Origin: an uncultured Burkholderiales bacterium
Lineage (GTDB): Bacteria > Pseudomonadota > Gammaproteobacteria > Burkholderiales > Casimicrobiaceae
DNA length: 62,777 bases
Direction of reading: 5' to 3'
Assembly: GCA_937944385.1 (NCBI GenBank)
Contig: CALDYQ010000010.1
Coordinates: forward strand, 1-62,777
Positions 1-10,905 of this stretch are shown one piece after another. Made by a program: the position numbers and the translations under genes. The notes beneath the pieces are model-generated. The model had not been told where the DNA came from. It saw only the letters and a list, made by a program, of their open reading frames with translations, and searched no databases. Position 1 is the first letter of the stretch. Each line of letters begins with the position of its first letter.

Positions 1-1197
<1,197 letters not shown>

Positions 1198-1350
1198 TCC
1201 TATAACCTTGCCGCCTTCGCCTCATTGCCTTGGGCGGCGGTCATGGAGCGACCGCGTTGCCGTTCTCAGTTGCTGAGAGCTTGAATGCAATCACAACCCG
1301 GCACCAGCGCCGCTGATACTTGGGCGCTGGTGCGCTTTGCTTCTTCCGAA

Positions 1351-1362
1351 TTGTTAAAGATC
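1351..1362 (-). promoter_or_regulatory. boxA-like antitermination site upstream of 23S
   Basis: On the minus strand the spacer between tRNA-Ala and 23S contains GATCTTTAACAATT, which matches the boxA element recognised by NusB/S10 in rRNA antitermination complexes. A similar copy lies in the 16S leader. The rest of the 240-nt spacer contains GC-rich complementary segments, presumably part of the 23S processing stem. Confidence 0.75.
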
Positions 1363-1436
1363 GAAACAGCCTGGCCGAAAGGCCAGATGGAAGCGAGCGC
1401 CGGCGCGCTGGCGCTTTCATCTGGTCTCGCGAACGG

Positions 1437-1512
1437 TGGTGGAGGTGAACGGGATCGAACCGATGACCTCCTGCTTGCAAAGCAGGCGCTCTCCCAACTG
1501 AGCTACACCCCC
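1437..1512 (-). tRNA. alaT: tRNA-Ala (anticodon TGC)
   Basis: A 76-nt cloverleaf on the minus strand begins GGGGGTGTAGCTCAG, has the anticodon loop TTTGCAA and ends with an encoded CCA. Placement between 16S and 23S, after tRNA-Ile, is the usual proteobacterial rrn arrangement. Confidence 0.98.
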
Positions 1513-1525
1513 GATTGAGAATCGC

Positions 1526-1602
1526 TGGTGGGTCTGGTTGGATTCGAACCAACGACCCCCGCCTTATCAAGACGGTGCTCTAACCGACTGAGCTACAGAC
1601 CC
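1526..1602 (-). tRNA. ileT: tRNA-Ile (anticodon GAT)
   Basis: A 77-nt cloverleaf on the minus strand begins GGGTCTGTAGCTCAG, has GAT as anticodon (loop TTGATAA) and an encoded CCA end. It sits 13 nt upstream of tRNA-Ala in the same transcript and about 135 nt downstream of 16S. Confidence 0.98.
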
Positions 1603-1737
1603 GGGCAGTCCAGTTGTTCTGGCCTGTCGGCCCGGCCGCGCCAGGCGGATGCGGACGATCGCGCCACCCTGCGCACTCGCTGCTTGCGAGAAACGAACCG
1701 ATAAGTGTGGGCGCGAGAATCTCGACGCGCTCTCGTG

Positions 1738-3270
<1,533 letters not shown>

Positions 3271-3692
3271 TCTCTGCCAATTTCACAAATCACTCAAATA
3301 CACTGAACGGTTCTTCGACAAAGCTTCCACTCACGGAACATTCGCATCACCTTGGCGGCCTGGCAGGGCCGGGCAACACGCTCCCGAAAGCTTCAACTTC
3401 GTCTCCCCATCTTCGTGTTGACGCTCGCTCCGATCAGTCACCCCACCCAGACAGCACACCAACAGCCCGACTCTCGCCAGACCGTAGCCACTACCCGAGT
3501 ACAGGACCTCGCCAGCAAGGCGCCCACACGATTCGGTTGTCCTACTTGTTAAAGAGCATCGCCCCGAGAAACACGTCCTCGAGACCGCGGGCGCAGCACC
3601 AGAGCACACCCGACTTTGAGTTCGACCCAGCAGACACCGAGCTCAGCGCCCAACGTCAGCCGCAATCGCAACACAATCGCAACGCAATCGCT
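3271..3692 (-). other. rRNA operon leader between tRNA-fMet and 16S
   Basis: This 422-nt stretch has no protein gene. Read on the minus strand it starts right after tRNA-fMet with short TTGCGATTG-type repeats (3661-3690). It then holds boxA at 3546-3558 and runs into 16S. I see no TTGACA/TATAAT-like promoter pair and no hairpin with a T-run. This suggests that the region is transcribed leader of one fMet-16S-23S transcript rather than a promoter region. GC-rich rrn P1 promoters can be hard to see by eye, so an internal promoter is not excluded. Confidence 0.6.
3546..3558 (-). promoter_or_regulatory. boxA antitermination site in the 16S leader
   Basis: The minus strand reads TGCTCTTTAACAA, identical to the classic rrn boxA core. 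It lies 276 nt upstream of the mature 16S 5' end and 135 nt downstream of tRNA-fMet, so antitermination would be set up after the tRNA is transcribed. Confidence 0.88.
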
Positions 3693-3769
3693 TGGTTGCG
3701 GGGGAAGGATTTGAACCTTCGACCTTCGGGTTATGAGCCCGACGAGCTGCCAGACTGCTCCACCCCGCG
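3693..3769 (-). tRNA. metY: Initiator tRNA-fMet (anticodon CAT)
   Basis: A 77-nt cloverleaf on the minus strand starts CGCGGGGTGGAGCAG and ends CCCCGCAACCA with the CCA encoded. It shows both hallmarks of the initiator: a C1:A72 mismatch at the acceptor end, and three G:C pairs (GGG/CCC) beside the CAT anticodon loop. It is the first gene downstream of the promoter at 3922-3951. No terminator separates it from the rRNA genes. Confidence 0.97.
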
Positions 3770-3921
3770 GCCGTCAATCAATCCGAGCCTCCGAAGGCAA
3801 CTGTCGCAACTGTCGCTACCCCGCCGGCTCCTCGCCCCAACCGATCCAGACCACCCAAACTTCGATGCGATCTTCGATGCGGTCGCATCGCGTCGTTCGT
3901 GTCTGATCAGCGAAGACCGAA

Positions 3922-3951
3922 ATTATGACACAGCAAATTTCCGCTTGTCAA
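3922..3951 (-). promoter_or_regulatory. Strong sigma70 promoter for tRNA-fMet and probably the rrn operon
   Basis: On the minus strand a perfect -35 (TTGACA, 3946-3951) is followed after 18 nt by the -10 CATAAT (3922-3927). Transcription would start near 3914. The 145-nt leader before tRNA-fMet contains the hairpin CGATGC-GACC-GCATCG (3875-3890) and two copies of CTTCGATGCG. It is the only near-consensus promoter I see upstream of the rRNA genes. Confidence 0.8.
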
Positions 3952-4040
3952 ATCGATTCGGGAAACAGCCCAACAACAGAGACACAAAGGCCACGAGAGG
4001 CAACGAGGCCAACCACTCCCGCGCTTGAATCGGTCCTTCC

Positions 4041-5420
4041 TCAGGAAGCGGTGCGTGGCCACACCGAACGCGGCTTGCGCGGGGCCGACCGCGCGCGGTT
4101 GGGCGCTAGCGGGGCTGCCTTGGTCATGTTCGCGCCTCTCGCAGCTTCCCCCGCTTCGGCCGCAGACTGGTTTGCGGCGCGCGGCTTCGGCTGTTCTGCC
4201 CGTGTGCGTTGTGTCGCAACGAACTCGCGGATGCGCGGATAGACGATATTGCGCCACTTGCTGCCGGAGAAGATGCCGTAGTGCCCGCAATCCGGCACGA
4301 GGAGGTGTCCGCGCTCCGACTCGGGGATGTTTGCGCAGAGCCTGTGCGCAGCCTGCGTCTGGCCAGGACACGAGATGTCGTCCGCGCCGCCTTCGATCGT
4401 GAGCAGTCCGACGTCGCGGATCGCCTCGGGACGCACGCGGCGACCATCGACATCCATGATGCCGCGTGGCAGCCGTTGCTCCTGGAACACCTGCTGCACG
4501 GTCTCGAGGTAATAGGCTGCGTCGAGATCCAGCACGCTGTTGTATTCGTCATAGAAGCGACGGTGTGCCTCGGTGCTGGCACCGTCGCCGCGACAGAGGT
4601 CCAAAAAGAATTGCCAGTGCGACTTGGCGTGATGACCCGGGTTCATGGCTACGAAGCCGTAGTGCTGCAGAAAGCCCGGATAGACGCGTCGCCCATGGCC
4701 GGGATACTTGGCCGGCACCTGCGCGATCACGTGACGCTCGAACCAATCAAGCGAGTGTTTGGTCGCATAGTCGTTGACGCTCGAAGGATTGACACGCGTG
4801 TCGATCGGGCCGCCCATCATGATCATCGCAACCGGTCGATAGGGATCATCGTCTTCGGCCATGAGGCTCACCGCGCAGAGCACCGGCACGGTGGGTTGAC
4901 AGACCGACATCACGAATACGCCAGGGCCGATATGACGCAGAAAGTCCCGGACGTAGGCCACGTAGTCGTAGAGGTGAAAGATGCCCTCGGACAGGGGAAC
5001 GAGACGTGCATCGCGCCAGTCGGTGATGAACACCTCGTGGTGCTGCACGAGCGAGCGGACCGTGTCCCGAAGCAAGGTGGCGTGATGCCCCGACAAGGGG
5101 GCCACGAGCAGGATGCGCGGTTCGTCGCGCGCGCCGATCTTGGTGAAGCGGCGCAGCTGGCAGAAGGGCTTTTCGCGCACAACCGTTTCTTCGATGGCGT
5201 GCGTGTGACCATCGACCACGACGGAGTGGATGCCGAAGGGTTGCTTCGGATAGTCCTGCGTGAGCCGGACGGTCATCTCGCTCGCAGCAAGCAGCAGGTC
5301 ATTCGGTGGCGTCGATTTCCATGGATTGCCGTCCGACTGGGCCCATGTCATGCCCATTTGGGCTGCGAACCGCATGGGTGCACCCAGCGATTTCTGAACT
5401 TCGTGAAACGCGTACAACAT
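4041..5420 (-). CDS. phaZ: Intracellular poly(3-hydroxybutyrate) depolymerase (PhaZ1 type)
   Basis: This is a predicted depolymerase that breaks down stored polyhydroxybutyrate granules in the cytoplasm. The 459-aa product matches the intracellular PhaZ family whose nucleophile is cysteine. The lipase-box-like motif is SVCQP with Cys174. The probable charge-relay Asp lies in GGADDIS (347/348), and His380 lies in DCGHYGIFSG. ATG at 5420 is preceded by GAGGGG. The family is usually near 410-420 aa. Here about 55 extra residues after position 402 form a low-complexity tail rich in Ala, Arg, Lys and Pro. The gene is alone, between metZ and the rrn promoter, and no clear terminator follows it. Confidence 0.93.
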   Translation of the reverse strand: MLYAFHEVQKSLGAPMRFAAQMGMTWAQSDGNPWKSTPPNDLLLAASEMTVRLTQDYPKQPFGIHSVVVDGHTHAIEETVVREKPFCQLRRFTKIGARDEPRILLVAPLSGHHATLLRDTVRSLVQHHEVFITDWRDARLVPLSEGIFHLYDYVAYVRDFLRHIGPGVFVMSVCQPTVPVLCAVSLMAEDDDPYRPVAMIMMGGPIDTRVNPSSVNDYATKHSLDWFERHVIAQVPAKYPGHGRRVYPGFLQHYGFVAMNPGHHAKSHWQFFLDLCRGDGASTEAHRRFYDEYNSVLDLDAAYYLETVQQVFQEQRLPRGIMDVDGRRVRPEAIRDVGLLTIEGGADDISCPGQTQAAHRLCANIPESERGHLLVPDCGHYGIFSGSKWRNIVYPRIREFVATQRTRAEQPKPRAANQSAAEAGEAARGANMTKAAPLAPNRARSAPRKPRSVWPRTAS

Positions 5421-5483
5421 CTCTTTAGTCCCCTCGGTCCTTGCCAGCCATCTCAGGCACGCTTGCCGGTCTATCTCCGGCGT

Positions 5484-6704
5484 TCAAATGAGATCCAACC
5501 CGCGCGCAAGGTCCTCGCGCAGATCCTCCTGCGCCTCCAAGCCGACGGCAACGCGAATCAGAGTATCGTGGATTCCTGCCCGAGCCCGCGCTTCCGGGGT
5601 CATTCGCGAGTGCGTCGTGCTGGCAGGATGCGTGATCGTGGTCTTGACATCACCCAAGTTGCCAGTGATCGACATGGTGCGCGTCGCATCGATCACGCGC
5701 CACGCGGCGGCGCGGTCCCCCTTGACCTCGAACGACAGCACGGCACCGCCACCCGACTGCTGGCGCCTGGCGAGCGCATGCGCGGCATGCGATGGCAAGA
5801 AAGAGTAATTGACCCGCGCGACCTTGGGCTGCTCCGCGAGCCACGTGGCTAGCGCAAGCGCATTCTCGCTGTGGGCGCGCATGCGGATCGGCAGCGTCTC
5901 GAGCCCCTTGAGGATCACCCAAGCGTTGAACGGCGCCATGCTGGCTCCGGTGGTTCGCAGGAAGTTGTAGACGGTCTCCTTGCACAGCGCACGCGAGCCA
6001 ACGATTGCGCCACCCATGACGCGCCCCTGGCCATCGAGATGCTTTGAGGCGGAATGGATGACACAGTCTGCGCCCAGCTCGAGCGGGCGCTGCAAGATGG
6101 GGGTGCAGAAGCAGTTGTCGACCGCGAACAACGCGCCCACCGACCGTGTCATCTCGGCGATGGCGGCGATGTCGAACACCTCGGCGGTGGGGTTCGACGG
6201 CGTCTCGAGAAACACGAGCCGCGTACGTGGCGTGATGGCTGCTCGCCACGCGTCGAGCGAGGTGCCCTGCACGACCGTGGTGTCGACGCCGAACTTGCCC
6301 ATGACCTGCGGCCCGAACACGTTGAGCGTGGAGCCGAAGACGCTTCCGCTCGTCACGATGTGATCGCCGGTCTTGCAGACCGCCATCGCCAGCGCACTGA
6401 TGGCCGCCATGCCCGTCGCCGTCGCGATGGCGGCCTCGCCCCCCTCGAGTGCGGCCAGGCGCTGCTCGAACATGTCGACCGTCGGATTGGTGAAGCGCGA
6501 GTAGATGTAGCCGGGCTCCTCCCCGGCGAAACGCCGTGCAGCCATCTCGGCCGACTCGTGGACGAAGCTCACGGTCGGAAAGAGCGCCTCGGAGTGCTCT
6601 AGGAAGGGCGTCCGCAGACCGCCCGCTCGGATCGCGAGCGTGTCGAGATGTGCCCTCTGCTTGCCTGGTTCTTGCGCCTCGAGCGCGGGATCCTGCTCGC
6701 TCAT
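5484..6704 (-). CDS. metZ: O-succinylhomoserine sulfhydrylase
   Basis: A 406-aa cytoplasmic PLP enzyme of the Cys/Met-metabolism family, predicted to make homocysteine from O-succinyl- or O-acetylhomoserine and sulfide in methionine synthesis. The PLP lysine is Lys221 in SASKHLDGQGR. The substrate-side motif YIYSRFTNPT is at 66-75, and LETPSNPT at 166-173 is typical of the family. Length is normal. The ATG overlaps the purF stop as ATGA, so translation is probably coupled. It is the last gene of the purF run. MetZ is preferred over MetB or MetC on context and the SASKHLDGQGR motif. Confidence 0.93.
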   Translation of the reverse strand: MSEQDPALEAQEPGKQRAHLDTLAIRAGGLRTPFLEHSEALFPTVSFVHESAEMAARRFAGEEPGYIYSRFTNPTVDMFEQRLAALEGGEAAIATATGMAAISALAMAVCKTGDHIVTSGSVFGSTLNVFGPQVMGKFGVDTTVVQGTSLDAWRAAITPRTRLVFLETPSNPTAEVFDIAAIAEMTRSVGALFAVDNCFCTPILQRPLELGADCVIHSASKHLDGQGRVMGGAIVGSRALCKETVYNFLRTTGASMAPFNAWVILKGLETLPIRMRAHSENALALATWLAEQPKVARVNYSFLPSHAAHALARRQQSGGGAVLSFEVKGDRAAAWRVIDATRTMSITGNLGDVKTTITHPASTTHSRMTPEARARAGIHDTLIRVAVGLEAQEDLREDLARGLDLI

Positions 6705-8197
6705 TCGTCCGCCGACACTGCCTCGCCGCGCGACGCATCGCGCGACCGGGCCAATCCATGCAGAAAGTCGACTGTGATGTCGCCGGTCACATAGCAGCCG
6801 TCAAAGCAGGAGGCGTCGAAATCTACGATCGCCGGATTGCCTGCACGGATCGCGCGCTTCATGCCTTCGATCGACTGATAGACCACGCGATCGGCGCCGA
6901 TTGCGTCGGCGATCTCCTCATCGGTCTTCCCGACGGCGATCAGTTCACTCGGCGTGGGCATGTCGATGCCGTAGACGTTCGGATACTTCACCGGCGGTGC
7001 AGCGCTCGCGAAGATGACTTTCTTCGCACCGGCCTCGCGCGCCATCTGCACGATCTCGCGGCTGGTCGTGCCGCGGACGATCGAGTCGTCGACGAGAAGC
7101 ACCGTCTTGCCGCGGAACTCGCTCGCGATCGGATTGAGTTTCTGACGCACGCTCTTCTTGCGCATCGCCTGGCCGGGCATGATGAACGTGCGGCCAACGT
7201 AGCGGTTCTTCACGAAGCCCTCGCGGTACGGGCGCACAAGACGCGTCGCCAATTCGAGCGCACTCGGGCGTGAGGAATCGGGTATGGGAATGACCACGTC
7301 GATTTCGCGCGCCTCGGGCAGCGCGAGCACCACCCGCGAGAGCTCCTCGCCGAGGCGGACACGGGCGTCGTACACGCTGACGCCATCGATCACCGAATCG
7401 GGCCGTGCAAGATAGACATACTCGAAGATGCAGGGGTTGAGACTCGGTGCCGCAGCGCACTGCTCGGCGTGGAGATGGCCCGCGAAGTCGATGAAGATCG
7501 CCTCGCCGGGCGCCACATCCCGCTCGAGAGCGAAGCCGAGGACGTCGAGCGCAACTGTCTCGCTGGCGACCGCGTACTCCGGACCGGCCATGCTTTCATT
7601 CATGCCGTAGACGAGCGGCCGGATTCCAAAGGGGTCGCGAAACGCGAGCAACCCGTAGCCCGCAATCATCACCACGACGGCATAGGCACCGCGGCAGCGC
7701 TCGTGCACGCCACGGACGGCGCGGAAGATGCGCTCGGGTGTCAGGCGGTGGCCGGGCACGTCGGCCACGGCGCGCTCGAGTTCAAGCGCAAACACGTTCA
7801 GGAGCACCTCGCTGTCGCTGTTGGTGTTGATGTGCCGCGCGTCGATCTCGAACAGCTCCTGCTTCAACTGTTCGCTGTTGGTCAGATTGCCGTTGTGTGC
7901 GAGTGCGAGACCGAAGGGTGAATTGACGTAGAACGGCTGCGACTCGTGCACCGAGCTGGCCGATCCCGCGGTCGGGTAGCGCACATGGCCGATGCCGGCG
8001 TTACCGAGCAGGTCACGCATGTTGCGGGTGCGGAAGATGTCGCGCACCATGCCCTGGGCCTTGTGCATGTGGAACATGGCCCCGTCCGCAGTCATGATGC
8101 CGGCCGCATCCTGCCCTCGGTGCTGGAGGGTCAAGAGCCCGTCATAGATCATCTGGTTGACCGGGCCGTGACTGACGATGCCGATGATGCCGCACAT
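6701..8197 (-). CDS. purF: Amidophosphoribosyltransferase
   Basis: A 498-aa enzyme for the first committed step of purine synthesis: PRPP plus glutamine gives phosphoribosylamine. The N-terminal Ntn-type glutaminase domain starts MCGIIGIV, with Cys2 as nucleophile after Met removal. The C-terminal phosphoribosyltransferase domain has the PRPP loop VLLVDDSIVRGTT at about 366-378. There is no propeptide and no iron-sulfur cluster motif, as in the E. coli-type enzyme. It lies 11 nt downstream of cvpA and overlaps metZ by 4 nt. The cvpA-purF pairing is conserved across proteobacteria. Confidence 0.98.
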   Translation of the reverse strand: MCGIIGIVSHGPVNQMIYDGLLTLQHRGQDAAGIMTADGAMFHMHKAQGMVRDIFRTRNMRDLLGNAGIGHVRYPTAGSASSVHESQPFYVNSPFGLALAHNGNLTNSEQLKQELFEIDARHINTNSDSEVLLNVFALELERAVADVPGHRLTPERIFRAVRGVHERCRGAYAVVVMIAGYGLLAFRDPFGIRPLVYGMNESMAGPEYAVASETVALDVLGFALERDVAPGEAIFIDFAGHLHAEQCAAAPSLNPCIFEYVYLARPDSVIDGVSVYDARVRLGEELSRVVLALPEAREIDVVIPIPDSSRPSALELATRLVRPYREGFVKNRYVGRTFIMPGQAMRKKSVRQKLNPIASEFRGKTVLLVDDSIVRGTTSREIVQMAREAGAKKVIFASAAPPVKYPNVYGIDMPTPSELIAVGKTDEEIADAIGADRVVYQSIEGMKRAIRAGNPAIVDFDASCFDGCYVTGDITVDFLHGLARSRDASRGEAVSADE

Positions 8198-8208
8198 GGA
8201 AGGGCTCC

Positions 8209-8739
8209 TCAGAGGGTCGGGGCAAGCGCTGTCGTGGCCGGCGGCTGGTACCGGAGGTGTCGCGCCAGATCATCGGGCAGCCGCGACCGAAGGAGCGCGG
8301 CTGCCGTCTCGATCGGACGCGCGGTGATGCTTTCGCGCCACCACGCTGCGCCCGGCAAGGCCGTGGCCCCCGCGAGCAGCACGAACAGGACGACGATCAG
8401 CCCGCCGCGGACGATACCGAACATCATGCCGAGCGAGCGATCGATGAACCCGAGACCCACCGCATGCGTGAGCTTCGTGAAGAGATGACCGACGAGCGAA
8501 AGCGCAACGAATACCGCCACGAACACGAGGGCATGCCCCGAGAGCTGCGTGAGCCAGAGCGGCGCCTCTCGGAGCGGCAGCAGGCGGGCGACCGCCTCGC
8601 CGTAGAGAAATGCGATCACCACCGCTGCAACCCAGGCCGCGAGCGAAAACACCTCGCGAATCACGCCACGCCACAGACCGAGCGCCGCCGAGAGCAGCAC
8701 GACCGAGAACACAATCACGTCAAACGCTGTGCAGTTCAT
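8209..8739 (-). CDS. cvpA: CvpA family membrane protein
   Basis: This 176-aa inner-membrane protein of the CvpA (colicin V production) family has four hydrophobic segments, at about 5-25, 30-45, 60-85 and 100-125. The GLWRGVIREVF and GFIDRSLGMMFGIVRG motifs are typical of the family. Its exact function is unknown; in E. coli it is linked to colicin V export and envelope stress. I chose ATG at 8739 because the hydrophobic core begins there. A GTG at 8760 would add seven residues. It is in one run with the SPOR gene upstream and purF downstream. Confidence 0.92.
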   Translation of the reverse strand: MNCTAFDVIVFSVVLLSAALGLWRGVIREVFSLAAWVAAVVIAFLYGEAVARLLPLREAPLWLTQLSGHALVFVAVFVALSLVGHLFTKLTHAVGLGFIDRSLGMMFGIVRGGLIVVLFVLLAGATALPGAAWWRESITARPIETAAALLRSRLPDDLARHLRYQPPATTALAPTL

Positions 8740-8770
8740 CGAAAGGCGTCTACCGTGCACCTGAGCGACG

Positions 8771-9553
8771 CTACTGGAGCGTCACCACCTTCGCTTCGAA
8801 ACCATCGCGCGCGAGACGTGCCCGGGCGGCCTCCGCCGCCTGCTTCGTGTCGTAAGGTCCGACCCGGACCCGTGTCACCACGCCGTTGGCCACGTCGATG
8901 CGCTCGGTGTAGACAGGGTACTTGAGCCCCCGAGCGCGATCCGCCACCATCTTGGCCGCGGCCGGATCGCGTACGGCGATGATCTGCACGGCCAGTTGAC
9001 CCACCTTTCGGGGCGTCGCGGCCTCGGCGGGTGCCGCGGGCGCGGTGGCGGCTTTCGCTGCGGCCTTGGGCAGGGTCTCTGGCGCGGTTGCGGGCGCGGT
9101 TACGGGCGCGTTTGCGGGCGCGGTTGCAGGCGGGTTTGCGTTGACGGCGGTAGACGCCACGGGCGCGGGCGGGACGCCTGCGGGAGGCGTCGGCGCGGGC
9201 GTGGTGGGAGCAGCGGGTATCGCTGGCGCGGCGGCCCGCTCTCCCGAGGGCTCCTGGATCGCTGGGGGCTCGGGGGGCTTGCCCGGAGCCGCTTGCCCCG
9301 CTTGGGATGAATCCCTCGCCGTCGCCTTGGCGGACTTGTTTGCGTCCAGCTTGTGCTCGAAGGACGTGCCTTCGATCGGCGGGATGCGCACCTCGACCGT
9401 CTCCGGCAGGAGCGGCGGTTCGCGCTCGAGCAGAAGCGGCACGGCGATGATGGCTACAAGCAGCAGCACTGCGGCGCCCAACAGCCGCCGATTCGCTCGG
9501 CGCCGAAGCCGGTCGAGATCGCCGTCTGCCACGTTACGCCGGGTCTCCGCCAT
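8771..9553 (-). CDS. SPOR-domain protein, DedD-like
   Basis: A 260-aa single-pass inner-membrane protein. A short cytoplasmic part (1-22) is followed by one membrane segment (about 23-41) and an Ala/Pro-rich periplasmic linker (about 60-180). A C-terminal SPOR domain (about 183-260) begins VGQLAVQI. SPOR domains bind denuded septal peptidoglycan, so a role at the division site is likely. Position between folC and cvpA matches dedD in E. coli, which supports a DedD-like assignment although sequence outside SPOR is poorly conserved. The start overlaps or abuts the folC stop. Confidence 0.9.
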   Translation of the reverse strand: MAETRRNVADGDLDRLRRRANRRLLGAAVLLLVAIIAVPLLLEREPPLLPETVEVRIPPIEGTSFEHKLDANKSAKATARDSSQAGQAAPGKPPEPPAIQEPSGERAAAPAIPAAPTTPAPTPPAGVPPAPVASTAVNANPPATAPANAPVTAPATAPETLPKAAAKAATAPAAPAEAATPRKVGQLAVQIIAVRDPAAAKMVADRARGLKYPVYTERIDVANGVVTRVRVGPYDTKQAAEAARARLARDGFEAKVVTLQ

Positions 9554-10852
9554 TCATTCGCTCACGGCAGGGACCGCATGTGCGGCTGACACCGTGAGAA
9601 AGGATCCAAAGACCGCGATTCTATCGGCGAGGCCCGCAGCCGCCCGTGCTCCACGCAGTGCCGCCTCGATCGATGGGTAGCGGTCGATGGCCCGCTCGGG
9701 GACCCCTGCGGCCACGAGGGCGTCGAGCAGGCGATCCAGGGGCGCAGCACGGGCCCCGGTCAACGCCGCCACGTGCCAGTGATCGATCCGCGGCGCAACG
9801 ATGCGCACGACCTCGGTTATGTTCTTGTCGGCAAGCATCGAGAACACCGCGTGGGTGCAGGGAAAGAACGGCATCTCGCCGAGCGCCTCGGCCAGCACGC
9901 GCGCGGCATGCGGGTTGTGGGCGACATCGAGCACCGTGACCGGCTGCCCGGGCAGCACCTGAAAGCGCCCGGGCCAGTCGACCCCAACGAGGCCACTACG
10001 GATCGCGCCGGCCGAAACCGGGAGCCGGTCCGAAACGGCGTCGAGCGCCGCGAGCGCGACCGCCGCATTGTCGAGCTGAAAGCGACCGCGGAGCGTGGGT
10101 AGCGGCAGTCCGTGGCGGCTGCAGATCGCTCCATCCGTGCCGCGTCGCCAGTAACGCCATTGCGAGGGCGTCTCCGGGCTGCGCTGCCAGCCGAAATCCC
10201 GGCCGATCCAGCGCGCCGTGGCACCTTGCGCATCCACCGCCTGCCGAAGCGTCGCGGGCGGGTCCGGCTCGCCGATGACCGCGGGCCGTTCGGCGCGCAG
10301 GATGCCGGCCTTCTCGCGCGCGATGTCCTCGCGCGTGCGCCCGAGCCATTCGGTGTGGTCGAGCCCGATCGTCGTGATGATTGCACAGTCGGCATCGAGC
10401 ACATTGGTGGCATCGAGCCGACCGCCCATGCCAACCTCGATCACCCAGGCATCGAGTTGCGCCTCGGCGAAACACGAGAACGCGGCGAGCGTGGTGTATT
10501 CGAAGAAGCTGAGCGCTGGCCCGCCGGCCGCCTGCCGCGCGGCCTCGACACGCTCGAAGGCTTGGAGGAGTGCGTCATCTCCGACTTCCCGTCCGCCGAT
10601 CACCACACGTTCGTTGAAGCGCGCGAGATGCGGCGAGGTGTAGCGTGCCGTGCGATAACCCTGGGCCCTGAGGATTGCATCGAGGAAAGCGACCGTCGAG
10701 CCCTTGCCGTTGGTGCCCCCCACGAGGAACACGGGGCAGCGCGGATAGGTGCCGAGGGTATCGAACACCGGCCGCACGCGCTCCAGGCCGAGCACGATCT
10801 CGGGGCCGCTTCGGAGCGCGGCGATTCGTTCGATCCAGGCCGAGAGTGTCAT
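9554..10852 (-). CDS. folC: Bifunctional dihydrofolate synthase/folylpolyglutamate synthase
   Basis: This Mur-ligase-family enzyme of about 432 aa adds glutamate to dihydropteroate and to folates. The ATP loop GTNGKGST is at 46-53. The Mur-type GLDHTEWLG segment and the C-terminal domain with DVAHNPHAAR are present. I chose ATG at 10852, just before the conserved LSAWIERI start. A GTG at 10888 would add 12 residues. It lies between accD and the SPOR gene in the conserved accD-folC-dedD-cvpA-purF order. Confidence 0.95.
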   Translation of the reverse strand: MTLSAWIERIAALRSGPEIVLGLERVRPVFDTLGTYPRCPVFLVGGTNGKGSTVAFLDAILRAQGYRTARYTSPHLARFNERVVIGGREVGDDALLQAFERVEAARQAAGGPALSFFEYTTLAAFSCFAEAQLDAWVIEVGMGGRLDATNVLDADCAIITTIGLDHTEWLGRTREDIAREKAGILRAERPAVIGEPDPPATLRQAVDAQGATARWIGRDFGWQRSPETPSQWRYWRRGTDGAICSRHGLPLPTLRGRFQLDNAAVALAALDAVSDRLPVSAGAIRSGLVGVDWPGRFQVLPGQPVTVLDVAHNPHAARVLAEALGEMPFFPCTHAVFSMLADKNITEVVRIVAPRIDHWHVAALTGARAAPLDRLLDALVAAGVPERAIDRYPSIEAALRGARAAAGLADRIAVFGSFLTVSAAHAVPAVSE

Positions 10853-10905
10853 CGCACCGTGCGGGCGGGCTTCGCGCGGTTCAACCACGACGGCTCGATG
10901 TGACC

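Noticed and set aside
4209-5852. 547-codon plus-strand frame
   Set aside because: It is antisense to phaZ and part of metZ. It has no recognisable domain and no ribosome-binding site.
9000-9310. GGGCGCGG-rich plus-strand repeats inside the SPOR gene
   Set aside because: They are explained by the Ala/Pro-rich linker of the protein on the other strand.
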